Shown piece after piece: positions 1-9,415 of a stretch of DNA of 64,000 nt. The stretch lies in NCBI RefSeq assembly GCF_000372645.1, contig NZ_APMP01000007.1, positions 100,033 through 164,032 of the forward strand, given 5' to 3'. Under the pieces are notes generated by a model. That model did no database searches. It was not told where the DNA came from and saw only the letters and a program-made list of their open reading frames with translations. Positions within the stretch are counted from its first letter, which is position 1; each line of letters opens with the position of its first letter. The stretch is from Caulobacter vibrioides OR37 (lineage in GTDB: Bacteria > Pseudomonadota > Alphaproteobacteria > Caulobacterales > Caulobacteraceae). Made by a program: the position numbers and the translations under genes.

Positions 1-204
1 GTCGAGAAGCCGGCGACGCTGGGAAACCAGCTTCAGCAGGCCACGACGGCTGTGGTTGTCCTTCTTGTGCGTCTTGAAGTGCTCGGTCAGGTTCGAGATG
101 CGTTCCGAGAGGATCGCGACCTGCACTTCGGCGCTGCCGGTGTCACCCGCGCCGCGGGCGTGTTCGGCGATGAGCGCGGCCTTGCGCTCCAGAGTAATCG
201 ACAT
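1..204 (-). CDS. rpsO: 30S ribosomal protein S15 (partial)
   Basis: Primary 16S rRNA-binding protein of the small subunit platform. The minus-strand frame starts at ATG 204 with [18 protein letters not shown] and runs without a stop to the window edge, giving 68 of the usual 89 or so residues; the 3' end lies outside. The conserved stretch [15 protein letters not shown], which contacts 16S rRNA, is present near residues 42-56. A GGAG ribosome binding site lies just upstream. It follows truB by 14 bases, the classical rbfA-truB-rpsO order, so it is probably co-transcribed. Confidence 0.95.
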   Translation of the reverse strand, partial: MSITLERKAALIAEHARGAGDTGSAEVQVAILSERISNLTEHFKTHKKDNHSRRGLLKLVSQRRRLLD

Positions 205-218
205 CGGTAAGTCTCCGC

Positions 219-1151
219 TCAGGTGAGTTGGAAGACCCGCACCGGATTGAGCCGCCCGGCGCGCATCTCGCACAGGGCCACCAACCTGTCGCCGGACATG
301 GCGGAAACGGTGCGATCGCCGGGCGAGAGCTCGGCTTTCAGCGTTTCAACCTGCCTTGGGAGCAGGACGATGGCGCGTCCCTGTGCAAGCCGGAAGGCGT
401 CTTCATCGGTCACGGCCAACGCCGGGATGTCGTCCAGCGCGGTCTCGACCGGAAGCAAGGCCTCCGACAGCCGGGCCTCATAGCTCAAATTCTCAAGAGT
501 TTCCAGCGATATCGCCTCGTCCTCCGAGAAGCCCCCCACCCGCGTGCGGCGCAGCTCTGCGACGTGACCGCAAGTTCCCAGGGCCTTGGCGAGGTCGCGG
601 ACCACGGCGCGGACATAGGTGCCCTTGCCGCACTCCATCTCCAAGGTGACGTGATCGACGTCCGGCTGGTCGACGATCTTGAGTCCGAAGATCGCCACCT
701 TGCGGGTCGGCAGCTCGAATTCGACGCCGTCGCGGGCCAGGTCATAGGCGCGCTCGCCGTCGACCTTGATGGCCGAGAAGTTCGGCGGGACCTGGTTGAC
801 CTCGCCGATGAAGGCCGGCAGCGCCGCCTCGACCTGCTCGCGGGTCGGTCGGATGTCGGACGTCGCGGTCGTCTCGCCCTCGCGGTCCAGCGTCGTCGTG
901 TCGCGGCCCCAGGCGATGGTGAAGCGATAGGCCTTGTCGGCGTCCATCAGGAACGGAACGGTCTTGGTCGCCTCGCCCAGCGCTATGGGCAGGATGCCCG
1001 TCGCCAGCGGATCCAGCGTGCCGGCATGGCCGCCCTTCTGGGCGTTGAACGCGCGGCGCACGCGGCTGACCGCCGTTGTCGAGGTCAGGTCGTAGGGCTT
1101 GTCCAGGCAGATCCAGCCCGAAACGGCGTCGCCCTTCTTGCGGCGGGCCAT
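219..1151 (-). CDS. truB: tRNA pseudouridine(55) synthase TruB
   Basis: Converts U55 in the T-loop of tRNAs to pseudouridine. The 310 residues match the family's usual length. The catalytic aspartate is in [13 protein letters not shown] (Asp47), followed by the conserved GEATK segment, and a C-terminal PUA-like region is present. It starts three bases after the rbfA stop (rbfA is upstream on the same strand) and is followed closely by rpsO, so the three form one unit. Confidence 0.96.
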   Translation of the reverse strand: MARRKKGDAVSGWICLDKPYDLTSTTAVSRVRRAFNAQKGGHAGTLDPLATGILPIALGEATKTVPFLMDADKAYRFTIAWGRDTTTLDREGETTATSDIRPTREQVEAALPAFIGEVNQVPPNFSAIKVDGERAYDLARDGVEFELPTRKVAIFGLKIVDQPDVDHVTLEMECGKGTYVRAVVRDLAKALGTCGHVAELRRTRVGGFSEDEAISLETLENLSYEARLSEALLPVETALDDIPALAVTDEDAFRLAQGRAIVLLPRQVETLKAELSPGDRTVSAMSGDRLVALCEMRAGRLNPVRVFQLT

Positions 1152-1154
1152 GGC

Positions 1155-1604
1155 CTAGTCCTCGTCGTCTTCGCCGAGCACGTCGGACAGGGTCCGGGTG
1201 TCCTGCTGGACCCGCGGGTCCAGGAACAGCTTGTCCATATAGGCGGCGGTCCCGAAGCTCTCGTCGTGAATGAACTTCAGGTCCGGCGTGAACTTCATGT
1301 CGATGCTGCGGCCCAGCCGGCCCCGCAGGAACTTGGCGACCCGGTTCAGGCCCTTGATCACCTCGGTGGTGTCCTCGCCCGTCAGGCCCGCGCCCAGCGG
1401 CTCGACGAAGCAGACGGCGTGCTTGAGGTCGGGGCTCATCCGCACCTCGGACACCGTGACCGAGATGTTGTGCAGCGCCTCGTCCTGCAGCTCCTCCTCG
1501 CGGAGGATTTCGACCAGGGCGTGGCGGATCAGTTCGCCGGCGCGGAGCTGGCGTTGCGAGGGGCCGGTCGCGGCGCCCTTCTTGGTGTCGGCGTGGCGCT
1601 TCAT
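1155..1604 (-). CDS. rbfA: 30S ribosome-binding factor A
   Basis: Cold-shock/assembly factor that binds late 30S precursors and helps mature the 16S 5' end. The 149 residues contain the KH-like fold sequence expected for RbfA (QLRAGELIRHALVEIL, then VRMSPDLKHAVCFVEPLG, with FTPDLKFIHDES near residue 105). The C terminus is acidic. It heads the rbfA-truB-rpsO unit. In many bacteria it directly follows infB, but here it is separated from infB by about 3.8 kb. Confidence 0.95.
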   Translation of the reverse strand: MKRHADTKKGAATGPSQRQLRAGELIRHALVEILREEELQDEALHNISVTVSEVRMSPDLKHAVCFVEPLGAGLTGEDTTEVIKGLNRVAKFLRGRLGRSIDMKFTPDLKFIHDESFGTAAYMDKLFLDPRVQQDTRTLSDVLGEDDED

Positions 1605-1767
1605 GGCGCGGGATGTCCTTGCGGCCCGGCCGGCGGATCGAACGCCGGTGCGCGGGGAAAATCGGAAGGCGGGGTGTCTAGGCGCGTCGGCGGGAAAAGT
1701 CCAGCGGCGCTAAGGGTGAATTAAGCCCCTCGCTGTAGGTTGGAGTCATGGGCAAGGGGGATTGGCC

Positions 1768-2037
1768 ATGGCGACCACCGAAGACCTGATGCGTTTCGTC
1801 CTGCGCGCCCTGGGCGCGATTCTGATGATATCGGGCGGGCTCGAGACCCTGCTGGGCTTCACGCTCGGCATGGTGCTGATCCAGCCGGCCTTCGCCCATC
1901 CGACCTCGACGCTCGGCGCCGAGGCGGCCTCGTCGGCCCAACTGGGCCTCGTTTCGCTGGGCGCCCTGATCGCGGGCGCGGCCTTGATCATCGCCAGCGG
2001 TCCGCTGACGCGCCGGCTGGCCGGACAGAAGCGCTAA
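1768..2037 (+). CDS. small membrane protein, unknown function
   Basis: An 89-residue protein from ATG 1768. An AAGGGGG ribosome binding site at 1754-1760 fits this ATG better than the in-frame TTG at 1762. Two hydrophobic segments are visible, about residues 9-36 (FVLRALGAILMISGG onward) and 58-77 (LGLVSLGALIAGAALIIASG), with a short loop between, so a two-span inner-membrane protein is likely. I recognise no domain. It is a lone plus-strand gene between rbfA and the dienelactone hydrolase, and it overlaps the latter's 3' end convergently by four bases. Confidence 0.7.
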   Translation: MATTEDLMRFVLRALGAILMISGGLETLLGFTLGMVLIQPAFAHPTSTLGAEAASSAQLGLVSLGALIAGAALIIASGPLTRRLAGQKR

Positions 2038-2819
2038 GCGCCCGTCTTTTCGCGAAAAAACGCCACTACCTGGTCCCGCGCCCGCATCGTCCCGCAGTCG
2101 GGGATCGAGCGGTGCAGGTGCAGGGTCAGCACCGAGTGCGGAGCCATCGGCACGCCCGGCGCGGCGTCCTCGTCGGCCAGCTCGATCACCTCGACCTTGT
2201 CGCCGAACTCGGCCTTCAGGCGCGCGATGCGGGCGTCGGGCACCAGCTTGTCCGACGAAAAGCGCAGGGCCATCAGCGACAGGTCCTCGTCCTTGAACCG
2301 CCGCTTGGCGCAGGCCAGCTCCGAGGCCGAGCAGTCGAGACCGCCCTTGTCCTTCAGCGGCAACGAGGGCTGGGACATCACCGGCGCCACGACCGAGGGC
2401 TCGGTCATCATCGCCAGGGCGAAGCCGCCGGTGAAGCACATGCCCACCGCCCCGACGCCCTTGCCGCCGCACTCTTCATGGACCTGTCGCGCCAGGGCCC
2501 GCAACCAGTCGACGATCGGGCTGGAGCGGCCGTCCTTCCAGACGCTGAACTCGCGCCGAACGCAGATGTTCTTGAGAATCTCGCCGATCGCGTAGCCGCG
2601 CGACACCGGCCTGGCTGGCTTGCCGAACAGACTGGGACAGAAGGCGGTCAGGCCGGAGGCGGCAAGGTCGCGGGCGAACTCCAGCACGCCCGGATGCAGA
2701 CCCGGAACCTCGTGAATGACGATGACCGCCGGTCCCGCGCCGATGCGGAACACCTCGCGGCTCCAGCGCCCGTCGTCGAACACGAACCGTTCGAAACCCA
2801 CCAACGGATCCTCGGCCAT
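2034..2819 (-). CDS. dienelactone hydrolase family protein
   Basis: An alpha/beta hydrolase of the dienelactone hydrolase family (261 residues). Visible are the family glutamate in VIVIHEVPGL (about residue 37), the cysteine nucleophile in GMCFTGG (about residue 127) and the histidine in APHSV near residue 229, giving a Cys-His-Asp type triad. Substrate is unknown; no catechol-pathway genes are nearby. Soluble and cytoplasmic by sequence, since no signal peptide is seen. A second member of the family lies at 38358-39053. Confidence 0.85.
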   Translation of the reverse strand: MAEDPLVGFERFVFDDGRWSREVFRIGAGPAVIVIHEVPGLHPGVLEFARDLAASGLTAFCPSLFGKPARPVSRGYAIGEILKNICVRREFSVWKDGRSSPIVDWLRALARQVHEECGGKGVGAVGMCFTGGFALAMMTEPSVVAPVMSQPSLPLKDKGGLDCSASELACAKRRFKDEDLSLMALRFSSDKLVPDARIARLKAEFGDKVEVIELADEDAAPGVPMAPHSVLTLHLHRSIPDCGTMRARDQVVAFFREKTGA

Positions 2820-2848
2820 CCCGCGCCCTTCCCCTGCTTCAGGACGAA

Positions 2849-2899
2849 GCTAGAGCATCGCGCGGAAAAGTGGATGCTGGTTTTCAGCGGAAACGCTCT
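2849..2899. repeat. CTAG-bounded palindromic intergenic repeat
   Basis: The sequence opens with CTAGAGC and closes with AACGCTCT, with an internal GGAAAAGTGG... GGTTTTC imperfect dyad. It has the same outline as the elements at 4018, 8652, 25781 and 50886. It lies between the dienelactone hydrolase start and the 3' end of the upstream secreted protein gene. It probably folds as an imperfect hairpin. Confidence 0.6.
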
Positions 2900-2927
2900 C
2901 GGCGACTGAGGAGCGGGGCGGAAACCC

Positions 2928-3488
2928 TCAATCCGGACTCGGGTGATTGGGCTCGTTGGTCCAATCCTCCATCGGATCGGGCATCCGGTTCTTGGGCAGA
3001 CGCCACTCGCCGCGATAAGAAAAGTCCAACGTCCCGCAGAGACGCGCCTTGCCGTCGGCCTTGGGATCGTCGCCGAACGCCTGGATCCGCAGATCGCGGC
3101 GAACGGCGATGGCGCTGAACGACAGCCACAGCCGCGTCGAGCCCGGGCAGAAGGCGCGGAGATAGATCTTGCCCTGAGCGGCCTTGGGATCGACCTCGAA
3201 CAGCGCGGCGTCGGCGTCCACGCCATCCATGGCCTTCAGCCCGCCTGGACCCAGGTCCTTCTCGCGTCCAGCCTTTAGCAGGGCCTGGGCGGGAACGCCC
3301 GTGGCCAGGACCTTGATCGGCCGGGCGCCGCCCAGGAGACCCTGGTTGAACAGGATCGTCACGCCCGCTCCGGTCAGCCGCTTGGCGTCGGGAGAGATCG
3401 GGTCATACGAAAACATCCGGGTCTCGGCCCGCGCGGCCGAAGTCGTCAGAACGGCCAGGCTCAGGCCCGCGAGGATCGCCCGCTTCAT
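2928..3488 (-). CDS. secreted protein of unknown function
   Basis: A 186-residue protein starting at ATG 3488 with a clear Sec signal peptide (MKRAILAGLSLAVLTTSAARA, cleavage about residue 21). The ATG overlaps the stop of the upstream lipoprotein gene as ATGA, so the two are translationally coupled. The mature protein carries two cysteines (RAFCPGS and ARLCGTL) that could form a periplasmic disulphide. No domain is recognised. It most likely acts in the periplasm together with the neighbouring DUF2939-like lipoprotein, which is inference from the overlap only. Confidence 0.75.
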   Translation of the reverse strand: MKRAILAGLSLAVLTTSAARAETRMFSYDPISPDAKRLTGAGVTILFNQGLLGGARPIKVLATGVPAQALLKAGREKDLGPGGLKAMDGVDADAALFEVDPKAAQGKIYLRAFCPGSTRLWLSFSAIAVRRDLRIQAFGDDPKADGKARLCGTLDFSYRGEWRLPKNRMPDPMEDWTNEPNHPSPD

Positions 3489-3997
3489 CGCTTGAGATGC
3501 AAATTGGCCGCCTGCGGGTCGAAGCCCGTCAGTCGCCAGGTCGAGCCTTCGCGAGTGAAGATCAGCATACAGGGCCCGTCCTTCTTGGCCGCGCAGACCC
3601 GGCCGTCGCCCGCCGGGCGCAAGGCGCTGGCGATCGCCACCCGGCCCGGCAGCGGCCTGTCGGGCGTGTAGCCGTAATAGTTGGCCGCCGCGTGGAAGGT
3701 CTCGGGACGGATCAGAGCCTCGCCGGCGACGTCGGCGACGGGCCCCGCCAGGACGGCGGCCACCGCCATCCACTTGTCGCCGGGTTGACGCTGGCGCGCC
3801 TCGTCCATCAGCCGCGCCTCGATCTGGCCCTTCAGGGCCTGACGGTCGACATGCGCGTCGAAGCCCGCCCGGTCGTTGTCGCGGATCGCGACCAGCAGGG
3901 CATGGACATCGCCGGCGGCGTCGAAGCGGTCCACGGTCGAGCAGGCGGCGAGCGAGACGCCCACGGCGGCCAGGGCCAGAAGCGAACGGATACGCAT
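3485..3997 (-). CDS. DUF2939-like lipoprotein
   Basis: A 170-residue predicted lipoprotein: the signal sequence MRIRSLLALAAVGVSLAAC ends in a lipobox with Cys19. The segment DVHALLVAIRDNDRAGFDAHVDRQALKGQI resembles the start of DUF2939 proteins, in which a residue pair around the valine-aspartate defines the repeat. The C-terminal part (MLIFTREGSTWRLTGFD) fits a small beta domain. Function unknown. It overlaps the following secreted protein by four bases, making a two-gene operon. Confidence 0.75.
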   Translation of the reverse strand: MRIRSLLALAAVGVSLAACSTVDRFDAAGDVHALLVAIRDNDRAGFDAHVDRQALKGQIEARLMDEARQRQPGDKWMAVAAVLAGPVADVAGEALIRPETFHAAANYYGYTPDRPLPGRVAIASALRPAGDGRVCAAKKDGPCMLIFTREGSTWRLTGFDPQAANLHLKR

Positions 3998-4017
3998 GGG
4001 TCCTCCTATCGCCTCCG

Positions 4018-4136
4018 CTCTAGAGCGTGAGGCTGAAAGTGGGAACCGGTTTCAGCTCATCTCACGCTCTAAACATTTGATTTAGAGCCTTTTTGACGCC
4101 TGAAATCGATTCCGATTTCAGGCTAAAGGCTCTAGC
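4018..4136. repeat. tandem pair of palindromic intergenic repeats
   Basis: Two palindromes in a row. The first has arms AGAGCGTGAG (4022-4031) and CTCACGCTCT (4061-4070). The second has outer arms TAGAGCCTTT (4083-4092) and AAAGGCTCTA (4125-4134), with an inner 11-bp stem at 4098-4108 and 4113-4123 around a 4-base loop. The junction CTCTAAA...TTTAGAG is itself palindromic. The first unit is nearly identical to the element at 50886-50953. Confidence 0.85.
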
Positions 4137-4164
4137 CCGCGAATTCGACCTTTTCCAGACCGGT

Positions 4165-5271
4165 TCAGGAGGCGACGGCGCGAGGCGTCTCGGCCTCGAT
4201 GCAGGCCATCAGCCCGGCCTCGAACGTGCGGCTGGCCCGCTCCCAGGTAAAGGTCGAAAGCTTGGCGCGGGCGGCCAGGGCCAGCCTCTGGCGCAGCGAC
4301 AACCGCTCGGCCAGGGCCAGGATGTTGACAGCCAAGGCGGCCGGCTCGCGGATCGGCGAGACCAAGGCCGTTCGCTCGTGGTCGGCATATTCGGCGTGGC
4401 CGGGATTGTCGGTCAGGGCGAGAGCCGCGCCGCATAGGCCCGCCTCGCTGGCGGCCAGACCCCAGCCCTCGTTATGTCCGGCGCCCACGAAGACCGAGGC
4501 GCGGTTGTAGAGGGCGCGCAAGGCCGGGCGATCCGGCGCCGGGACGTGCGTGACCCAGTGGGGCAAACGGATCGACATCGGTTCGGTCCCGAAGGTCAGC
4601 AGGCGTAGCGTCGGCCGTTCGCGCCGCGCCAACTCGCAGGCGTCCAGCACGTCGTGGAACCCCTTGGTCCGCGCCGCTCGCCAGGGCGTGATCAGGAGGT
4701 CGGGATCGCGGTCAGCCAGGGGAACGTCTATGTCCCAGGCTCGGGAGTCCAGGCCGTGCGGCGCCAGCCAGGGCCGTGGCCCAAACACGCGGGCCAGTTC
4801 CGCGGCGCGTCGGTTGACCACCATCTTGAAACACGGCGCGGCCCAGGCCTTGCGCACCCCCGGCTCCAGTTCCGCGAACTCGGCGAAGTCCCATTGGCGC
4901 GAGAAGAAGACCCGCGCGCCATGGGCGGGCGACAGAGCGTTCATCGGCGCCACGGCCCGCCAGTGGGCGGCGATCACAACGTCACCCTCGGGCACGTGGG
5001 CGGATGAGAGATCGGGGGTCCATAGGCTGTCGACGCGCGGATCGACGTCCATCCACGCGCGCGGCGACCACTCGCCGGTCCGCGCCCAGCGCTTGTGGCG
5101 ACCGCCTTGCTTCAGCCCCGCCAGAAAGCCGGGCCGGCTTTCTGGATAGACCGGATGCACGACGCTGACCGCGTGTCCGCGCGCGACGAGGCGATTGGCG
5201 TGTTCGTACAGCACCCGGGCGCCGCCGGTGGGCCTGGGCGAGGCCCCGCATTCGAGAAACGTGATCCGCAT
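4165..5271 (-). CDS. glycosyltransferase, GT-B fold (GT4-like)
   Basis: A 368-residue protein with the N-terminal MRITFLECGASPRPTGGARVL acceptor-side glycine loop of GT-B enzymes. The C-terminal nucleotide-sugar domain carries the E-x7-E motif (NEGWGLAASEAG) near residue 283. It probably transfers a sugar from a nucleotide donor to a surface polysaccharide or glycolipid, but the substrate cannot be told. It stands alone among non-polysaccharide genes. Its upstream 144 bases contain the infB terminator, so it needs its own promoter. Confidence 0.85.
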   Translation of the reverse strand: MRITFLECGASPRPTGGARVLYEHANRLVARGHAVSVVHPVYPESRPGFLAGLKQGGRHKRWARTGEWSPRAWMDVDPRVDSLWTPDLSSAHVPEGDVVIAAHWRAVAPMNALSPAHGARVFFSRQWDFAEFAELEPGVRKAWAAPCFKMVVNRRAAELARVFGPRPWLAPHGLDSRAWDIDVPLADRDPDLLITPWRAARTKGFHDVLDACELARRERPTLRLLTFGTEPMSIRLPHWVTHVPAPDRPALRALYNRASVFVGAGHNEGWGLAASEAGLCGAALALTDNPGHAEYADHERTALVSPIREPAALAVNILALAERLSLRQRLALAARAKLSTFTWERASRTFEAGLMACIEAETPRAVAS

Positions 5272-5359
5272 CGCATGCCGTCCGCAAGCTTCAGGGAAGC
5301 TGATCCCTAGAGGGCGAACAAACCGTTGACGTGTCGATCCGTTGCGATCGTGAGGCGCA

Positions 5360-5393
5360 AAAAAGGCGCGGATCGCAGGATCCGCGCCTTTTT
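5360..5393 (-). terminator. Rho-independent terminator after infB
   Basis: Perfect 15-bp stem: arms 5360-5374 and 5379-5393 around the 4-base loop GCAG, starting with A-runs and ending in a T-run. This gives a T-tract on either strand. It lies 22 bases beyond the infB stop and ends the rimP-nusA-ylxR-infB operon. Confidence 0.93.
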
Positions 5394-5415
5394 CGTGACC
5401 AGAAGCGACCAGCCG

Positions 5416-8400
5416 TTAGTCGAGCTGACGCTTGATCTCCTCGACGGTGAAGCACTCGATCACGTCGCCGACCTTGATGTCCTGGAAGCCGGCGAACATC
5501 ATGCCGCATTCCTGGCCGACGGGGACTTCGTTGACCTCGTCCTTGAAGCGCTTGAGCGTCTGCAGGGTACCCAGTTCCAGAACGACGATGTCCTGACGGA
5601 TGATCCGGACCTTGGCGCCCTTGCGGACCACGCCCTCGGTGACCTTACAGCCGGCGACCTTGCCGATCTTCGAGATATCGAAGGCCTGCAGCACCTCGGC
5701 GTTGCCGAGGAAGGTTTCGCGCTGGATCGGGGCCAGCATGCCCGAGAGCACGCCTTTGATGTCGTCGAGCAGGTCGTAGATGATCGCGTAGTAGCGGATC
5801 TCGACCCCTTCGCGCTCGGCCAGGGCCCGCGCCTGGGCCGAGGCCCGGACGTTGAAGCCGATGATCGGCGCGCCGGCGCCCTTGGCGAGCATGACGTCGC
5901 TTTCGCTGATCGCGCCAGCGCCCGACAGGATGATCCGCGCGCGGACCTCGTCGGTGGCCATCTTGTCCAGAGAACCGATGATCGCCTCGGCCGAGCCCTG
6001 CACGTCGGCCTTGATGACCAGCGGCAGCTCCTTCAGCTTCTTGTCCTGCAGCTTGGCCATCATGTCGGCCATCGAAGCGCCGGCGCCCACCGGGGCCAGC
6101 GACTTCTCGCGCTTCAGGCGGATGCGGTACTCGGTCAGCTCGCGAGCGCGGGCCTCGTTCTCGACCACGGCGAACGCGTCGCCCGGCGAGGGCACGCCGT
6201 CCAGGCCGAGAATCTCGACCGGGGTGGCGGGACCGGCTTCCTGGAGCTGCTCGTTGCGCTCGTTCAGCAGCGCGCGGACCTTGCCCCACTGGCTGCCAGC
6301 CACGACGATGTCGCCGCGCTTCAGCGTGCCGCGGTTGACCAGCACCGTCGAGACGGCGCCGCGCCCCTTGTCGAGCTTGGCCTCGATCACGACGCCGTCG
6401 GCGACGCGGTCGGGGTTGGCCTTCAGGTCAAGCACTTCGGCCTGCAGCAGGATGGCTTCCAAGAGGTCGTCCAGGCCGGTGCGGGCCTTGGCGGAGACCT
6501 CGATCAGCTGGGTGTCGCCGCCCAGGCTTTCGACCACGATCTCGTGCTGCAGCAGTTCGTTGACCACGCGCGTGGCGTCCGAGCCCGGCTTGTCCATCTT
6601 GTTGACGGCGACGATGATCGGCACCTCGGCGGCCTTGGCGTGTTTGATCGCCTCGATCGTCTGGGGCATCACGCCGTCGTCGCCGGCCACGACCAGCACC
6701 ACGATGTCGGTGATGTTGGCGCCGCGGGCGCGCATCGACGAGAACGCGGCGTGGCCAGGGGTGTCGAGGAACGTCACCCGTTGGCCGTCCTTCAGGCGAA
6801 CCTGATAGGCGCCGATGTGCTGAGTGATGCCGCCGGCTTCGCCCGCCGCCACGTCGGTGGAACGCAGGGCGTCGAGCAGGCTGGTCTTGCCGTGGTCGAC
6901 GTGACCCATGATCGTGACGACCGGGGGGCGCGTCTCCATGTGATCGTCGTGGTCGTCGGCGCCGATGAAGCCTTCTTCGACGTCGGCTTCCGACACGCGC
7001 TTGACGGTGTGGCCAAACTCGGTGGCCACCAGCTCGGCGGTGTCGTTGTCGATGACGTCGTTGATCTTCAGCATCACGCCCTGACGCATCAGGAACTTGA
7101 TGATGTCGACGCCGCGCACGGCCATCCGGTTGGACAGCTCCTGCACGGTGATGACGTCCGGGATGACGACTTCGCGCGAGACGCGAGCTTGTTCGACCGC
7201 GCCGCCGCGACGCTTTTCCTTTTCGCGCTCACGAGCCCGACGGACCGAGGCGAGCGAACGCATCCGGTCGGCGGAATCCCCGTCGCCGGCCACGGCCTGA
7301 ATGGTCAGACGGCCTTCGCGGCGCTGCGGGGCGCCCTTGACGCGCGAGACGGCCTTGTTGGGGGCCGCGTTCTTGCGACGATCGTCGTCCTCGTCGGGGC
7401 GACGGTCCATGACCGCGCCGCCGGGACGGGGCGCCGAACGCGTGGCGCGCTGGATTTCCGGCGTGGCCGGAGCCGAGGCGGGCACGCCCGGACGCGGACC
7501 GCGCGGACCGCCGGGGCCGCCAGGACCCCGAGGGCCACCCGGCGCCGGACGCGGCGCGAGCGCCGAGTAACGGACGGTCTGCTGCGGGCGGTCGCCTTGC
7601 GGACGATCGCCACGGTCGCCGCCCTGGGGACGGTCGCCGCGATAGCCGCCGCGATCACCGCCCCGGTCGTCGGGACGCGGACCGCGCGGGCGGTCGCCTT
7701 CGGGACGGGGAGCCCGTTGTCCGAAATTGGCGCCGGCGTCGGGACGCGGCGCGCGCTGGTTGAACGGGCGGTCGCCTTGCGGGGCCGGACGATAGGTCGT
7801 CGTGCTGGGACGATCGTCGCGGCGGTCGCGGCTAGGCTCGTAGGTGCGGGTCTGGCCCGGCGCCGACGGACGCGGACCGTCGTGCCGCTGGCCTTCATGA
7901 CGGGGCGCGTCGTGGCGCGGACCGTCCTGACGCGGCGCTTGCGGGGCGGCCGGCGCCTGGGCGACGGGACGCTGGACCGGCGCGGCCGGCGGCGGCGTCA
8001 CTGGCGCGGCCGGAGCCGGAGCTGGGGCGGATGCTTGAGCGCTCGGCGGCGGCGCGGCGGCGGCGCGTTCGGCCGCGGCCTTGGCGGCGGCTTCGCGTTG
8101 CGCGGCCTCCTGAGCGGCGCGAGCGCGCGCCTCGGCGGCGGCCTGTTCGGCCTGCTGGCGAGCCTGGGCTTCGCGGGCGGCGTCGACGACGCGCTGACGG
8201 GCGCGCAGTTCTTCCTGCGACAGGCCGCCGGCCGAACCACCGCCGCCGCCGCTCGATTGCGGCTGCTGCGGACGGGGCGCCGGGGCGTCGCCATGGCGAC
8301 GTTCAGCCGAAGACGGCGCGGCGAGATTACCTGAGGCGGGCGCGTGAGGACGCGTCCGCTTGGTTTCCACCACCACCGTCTTGGTCCGGCCGTGGCTGAA

Positions 8401-8499
8401 GCTCTGCTTCACGACCCCTGCGCTCACCGAGCCCTGGCGGGGCTTCAGTGTCATCGGGGCTCGTCCGCCGGGTCGGCCGTTTTCGTTTTCGTCGCTCAT
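5416..8499 (-). CDS. infB: translation initiation factor IF-2
   Basis: GTPase that delivers fMet-tRNA to the 30S subunit. I start it at ATG 8499 ([12 protein letters not shown], 1027 residues); the frame stays open 30 codons upstream, but that part looks non-coding. Order: the IF2-associated N-terminal segment ([22 protein letters not shown]); a very long Ala/Pro/Arg/Gly/Asp-rich low-complexity region to about residue 430; IF2_N; then the G domain with GHVDHGKT (about 528-535), DTPGHAAF (about 575) and NKMD (about 633); then domains II-IV. The length fits alphaproteobacterial IF2. Last gene of the rimP operon. Confidence 0.97.
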   Translation of the reverse strand: MSDENENGRPGGRAPMTLKPRQGSVSAGVVKQSFSHGRTKTVVVETKRTRPHAPASGNLAAPSSAERRHGDAPAPRPQQPQSSGGGGGSAGGLSQEELRARQRVVDAAREAQARQQAEQAAAEARARAAQEAAQREAAAKAAAERAAAAPPPSAQASAPAPAPAAPVTPPPAAPVQRPVAQAPAAPQAPRQDGPRHDAPRHEGQRHDGPRPSAPGQTRTYEPSRDRRDDRPSTTTYRPAPQGDRPFNQRAPRPDAGANFGQRAPRPEGDRPRGPRPDDRGGDRGGYRGDRPQGGDRGDRPQGDRPQQTVRYSALAPRPAPGGPRGPGGPGGPRGPRPGVPASAPATPEIQRATRSAPRPGGAVMDRRPDEDDDRRKNAAPNKAVSRVKGAPQRREGRLTIQAVAGDGDSADRMRSLASVRRAREREKEKRRGGAVEQARVSREVVIPDVITVQELSNRMAVRGVDIIKFLMRQGVMLKINDVIDNDTAELVATEFGHTVKRVSEADVEEGFIGADDHDDHMETRPPVVTIMGHVDHGKTSLLDALRSTDVAAGEAGGITQHIGAYQVRLKDGQRVTFLDTPGHAAFSSMRARGANITDIVVLVVAGDDGVMPQTIEAIKHAKAAEVPIIVAVNKMDKPGSDATRVVNELLQHEIVVESLGGDTQLIEVSAKARTGLDDLLEAILLQAEVLDLKANPDRVADGVVIEAKLDKGRGAVSTVLVNRGTLKRGDIVVAGSQWGKVRALLNERNEQLQEAGPATPVEILGLDGVPSPGDAFAVVENEARARELTEYRIRLKREKSLAPVGAGASMADMMAKLQDKKLKELPLVIKADVQGSAEAIIGSLDKMATDEVRARIILSGAGAISESDVMLAKGAGAPIIGFNVRASAQARALAEREGVEIRYYAIIYDLLDDIKGVLSGMLAPIQRETFLGNAEVLQAFDISKIGKVAGCKVTEGVVRKGAKVRIIRQDIVVLELGTLQTLKRFKDEVNEVPVGQECGMMFAGFQDIKVGDVIECFTVEEIKRQLD

Positions 8500-8651
8500 G
8501 CGCTCGCTTGTACTTCCGCCGGGCGGTACCCGGCTAAAAAACCGTTCTTTCCATGTGAGAAAGGGGCCTGGACGTACCTGCCGAGGCAAGCGCGTTTCCC
8601 GACCCTTCGCTCACGGACGCGACCCGGATGGCCGCGCCACACTTCAAAGAT

Positions 8652-8705
8652 TCTAGAGCTTTTCGATCGCACCGACGGTTCCCCGGTGGGACTGAAAAGC
8701 CCTAG
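8652..8705. repeat. CTAG-bounded palindromic repeat between ylxR and infB
   Basis: CTAGAGCTTTTC on the left and GAAAAGCCCTAG on the right form an imperfect inverted repeat with an inner ACGGTTCCCC... dyad. The right-hand CTAG supplies the TAG stop of the ylxR-family gene (8702-8704 on the minus strand). It sits in the operon's 202-bp intercistronic gap, where an RNA hairpin could affect processing or polarity. Confidence 0.65.
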
Positions 8706-9349
8706 CCTTCCTCACGTCCGTTCGCCGACCACTCGGGAGGCAGAAGCGGGCGGAAGCCTGATAGACGCTCGACATCCGATGTCCAGCGATCGATCCCGCG
8801 CCCGGCAAGGAGAGCGGTGTGTATCACATTCTCCCCGCCCAAGGCCAAACCCAATTCATCGGAATTGAACGCGCCGAGCAGACGAGGCGGAACGGGAGCC
8901 CTTCGAGCGGCCGAAAGCACCTTGCGGCGACCGTCCTCGGCGCCGTCGGACGCCTCGATCAGCCAGGCGACCTTGCCCGTCCCCAGGGCGGCGACCACCT
9001 TCTCGTATCCCGAGATAATGCTCCCCGCCTTCCGCGCAAGGCCCAGTCCGTCCAGGACGCGACGGGCCAGGAGCATTTCCACCTGATCGGCCAGGTCCGG
9101 CGCGGCGGTCAGCTTGGCCTTGGCGGCGCGCGAAAAGAGCCCCTTCTTGGCCGCCGTCGTCACGGAGTCGCGGTCGGCGGCGACCCAGATCCCGCGCCCG
9201 GGCAGCTTGCGGGCCACGTCGGGCGTCACCGCGCCGTCTGGCCCCGCCACGAAACGGATCAGACGCGCCTCGTCGGTCGCCTCGCCCAGGACGATGTCCT
9301 TGCGCTGGCGGCTGGCTTCGGCGTGGGTCTTGGGGGTCTGGTCGGTCAT
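8702..9349 (-). CDS. YlxR/DUF448 RNA-binding protein with L7Ae-like domain
   Basis: A 215-residue protein joining an N-terminal YlxR (DUF448) domain, including ARKLPGRGIWVAADRD (residues 45-60), to a C-terminal ribosomal L7Ae-like domain (ARKAGSIISGYEKVVAALGTGKVAWLI, about 105-131). This two-domain form is common in Alphaproteobacteria, between nusA and infB. It likely binds RNA in transcription or ribosome biogenesis; the exact role is not established. Starts 66 bases after the nusA stop side and ends in the CTAG of the following repeat. Confidence 0.9.
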   Translation of the reverse strand: MTDQTPKTHAEASRQRKDIVLGEATDEARLIRFVAGPDGAVTPDVARKLPGRGIWVAADRDSVTTAAKKGLFSRAAKAKLTAAPDLADQVEMLLARRVLDGLGLARKAGSIISGYEKVVAALGTGKVAWLIEASDGAEDGRRKVLSAARRAPVPPRLLGAFNSDELGLALGGENVIHTALLAGRGIDRWTSDVERLSGFRPLLPPEWSANGREEG

Positions 9350-9366
9350 GGTTCCTGAACGGCGAA

Positions 9367-9394
9367 CGGCCCCGCGGATCGCTCCGCGAGGCCG
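9367..9394. other. intercistronic hairpin between nusA and ylxR
   Basis: Arms CGGCCCCGCGGA (9367-9378) and TCCGCGAGGCCG (9383-9394) form a 12-bp stem with one mismatch around a TCGC tetraloop. In the operon's reading direction there is no real T-tract, so an RNA processing or stability element is more likely than a terminator. Confidence 0.55.
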
Positions 9395-9415
9395 TTGTTT
9401 GACGCGCGAAGGCGC

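Noticed and set aside
5326..8334. Plus-strand open frame of about 1000 codons opposite infB
   Set aside because: It is the antisense shadow of a GC-rich real gene; its predicted protein is a His/Asp/Leu/Val/Arg-rich string without domains, while infB on the other strand is fully conserved.
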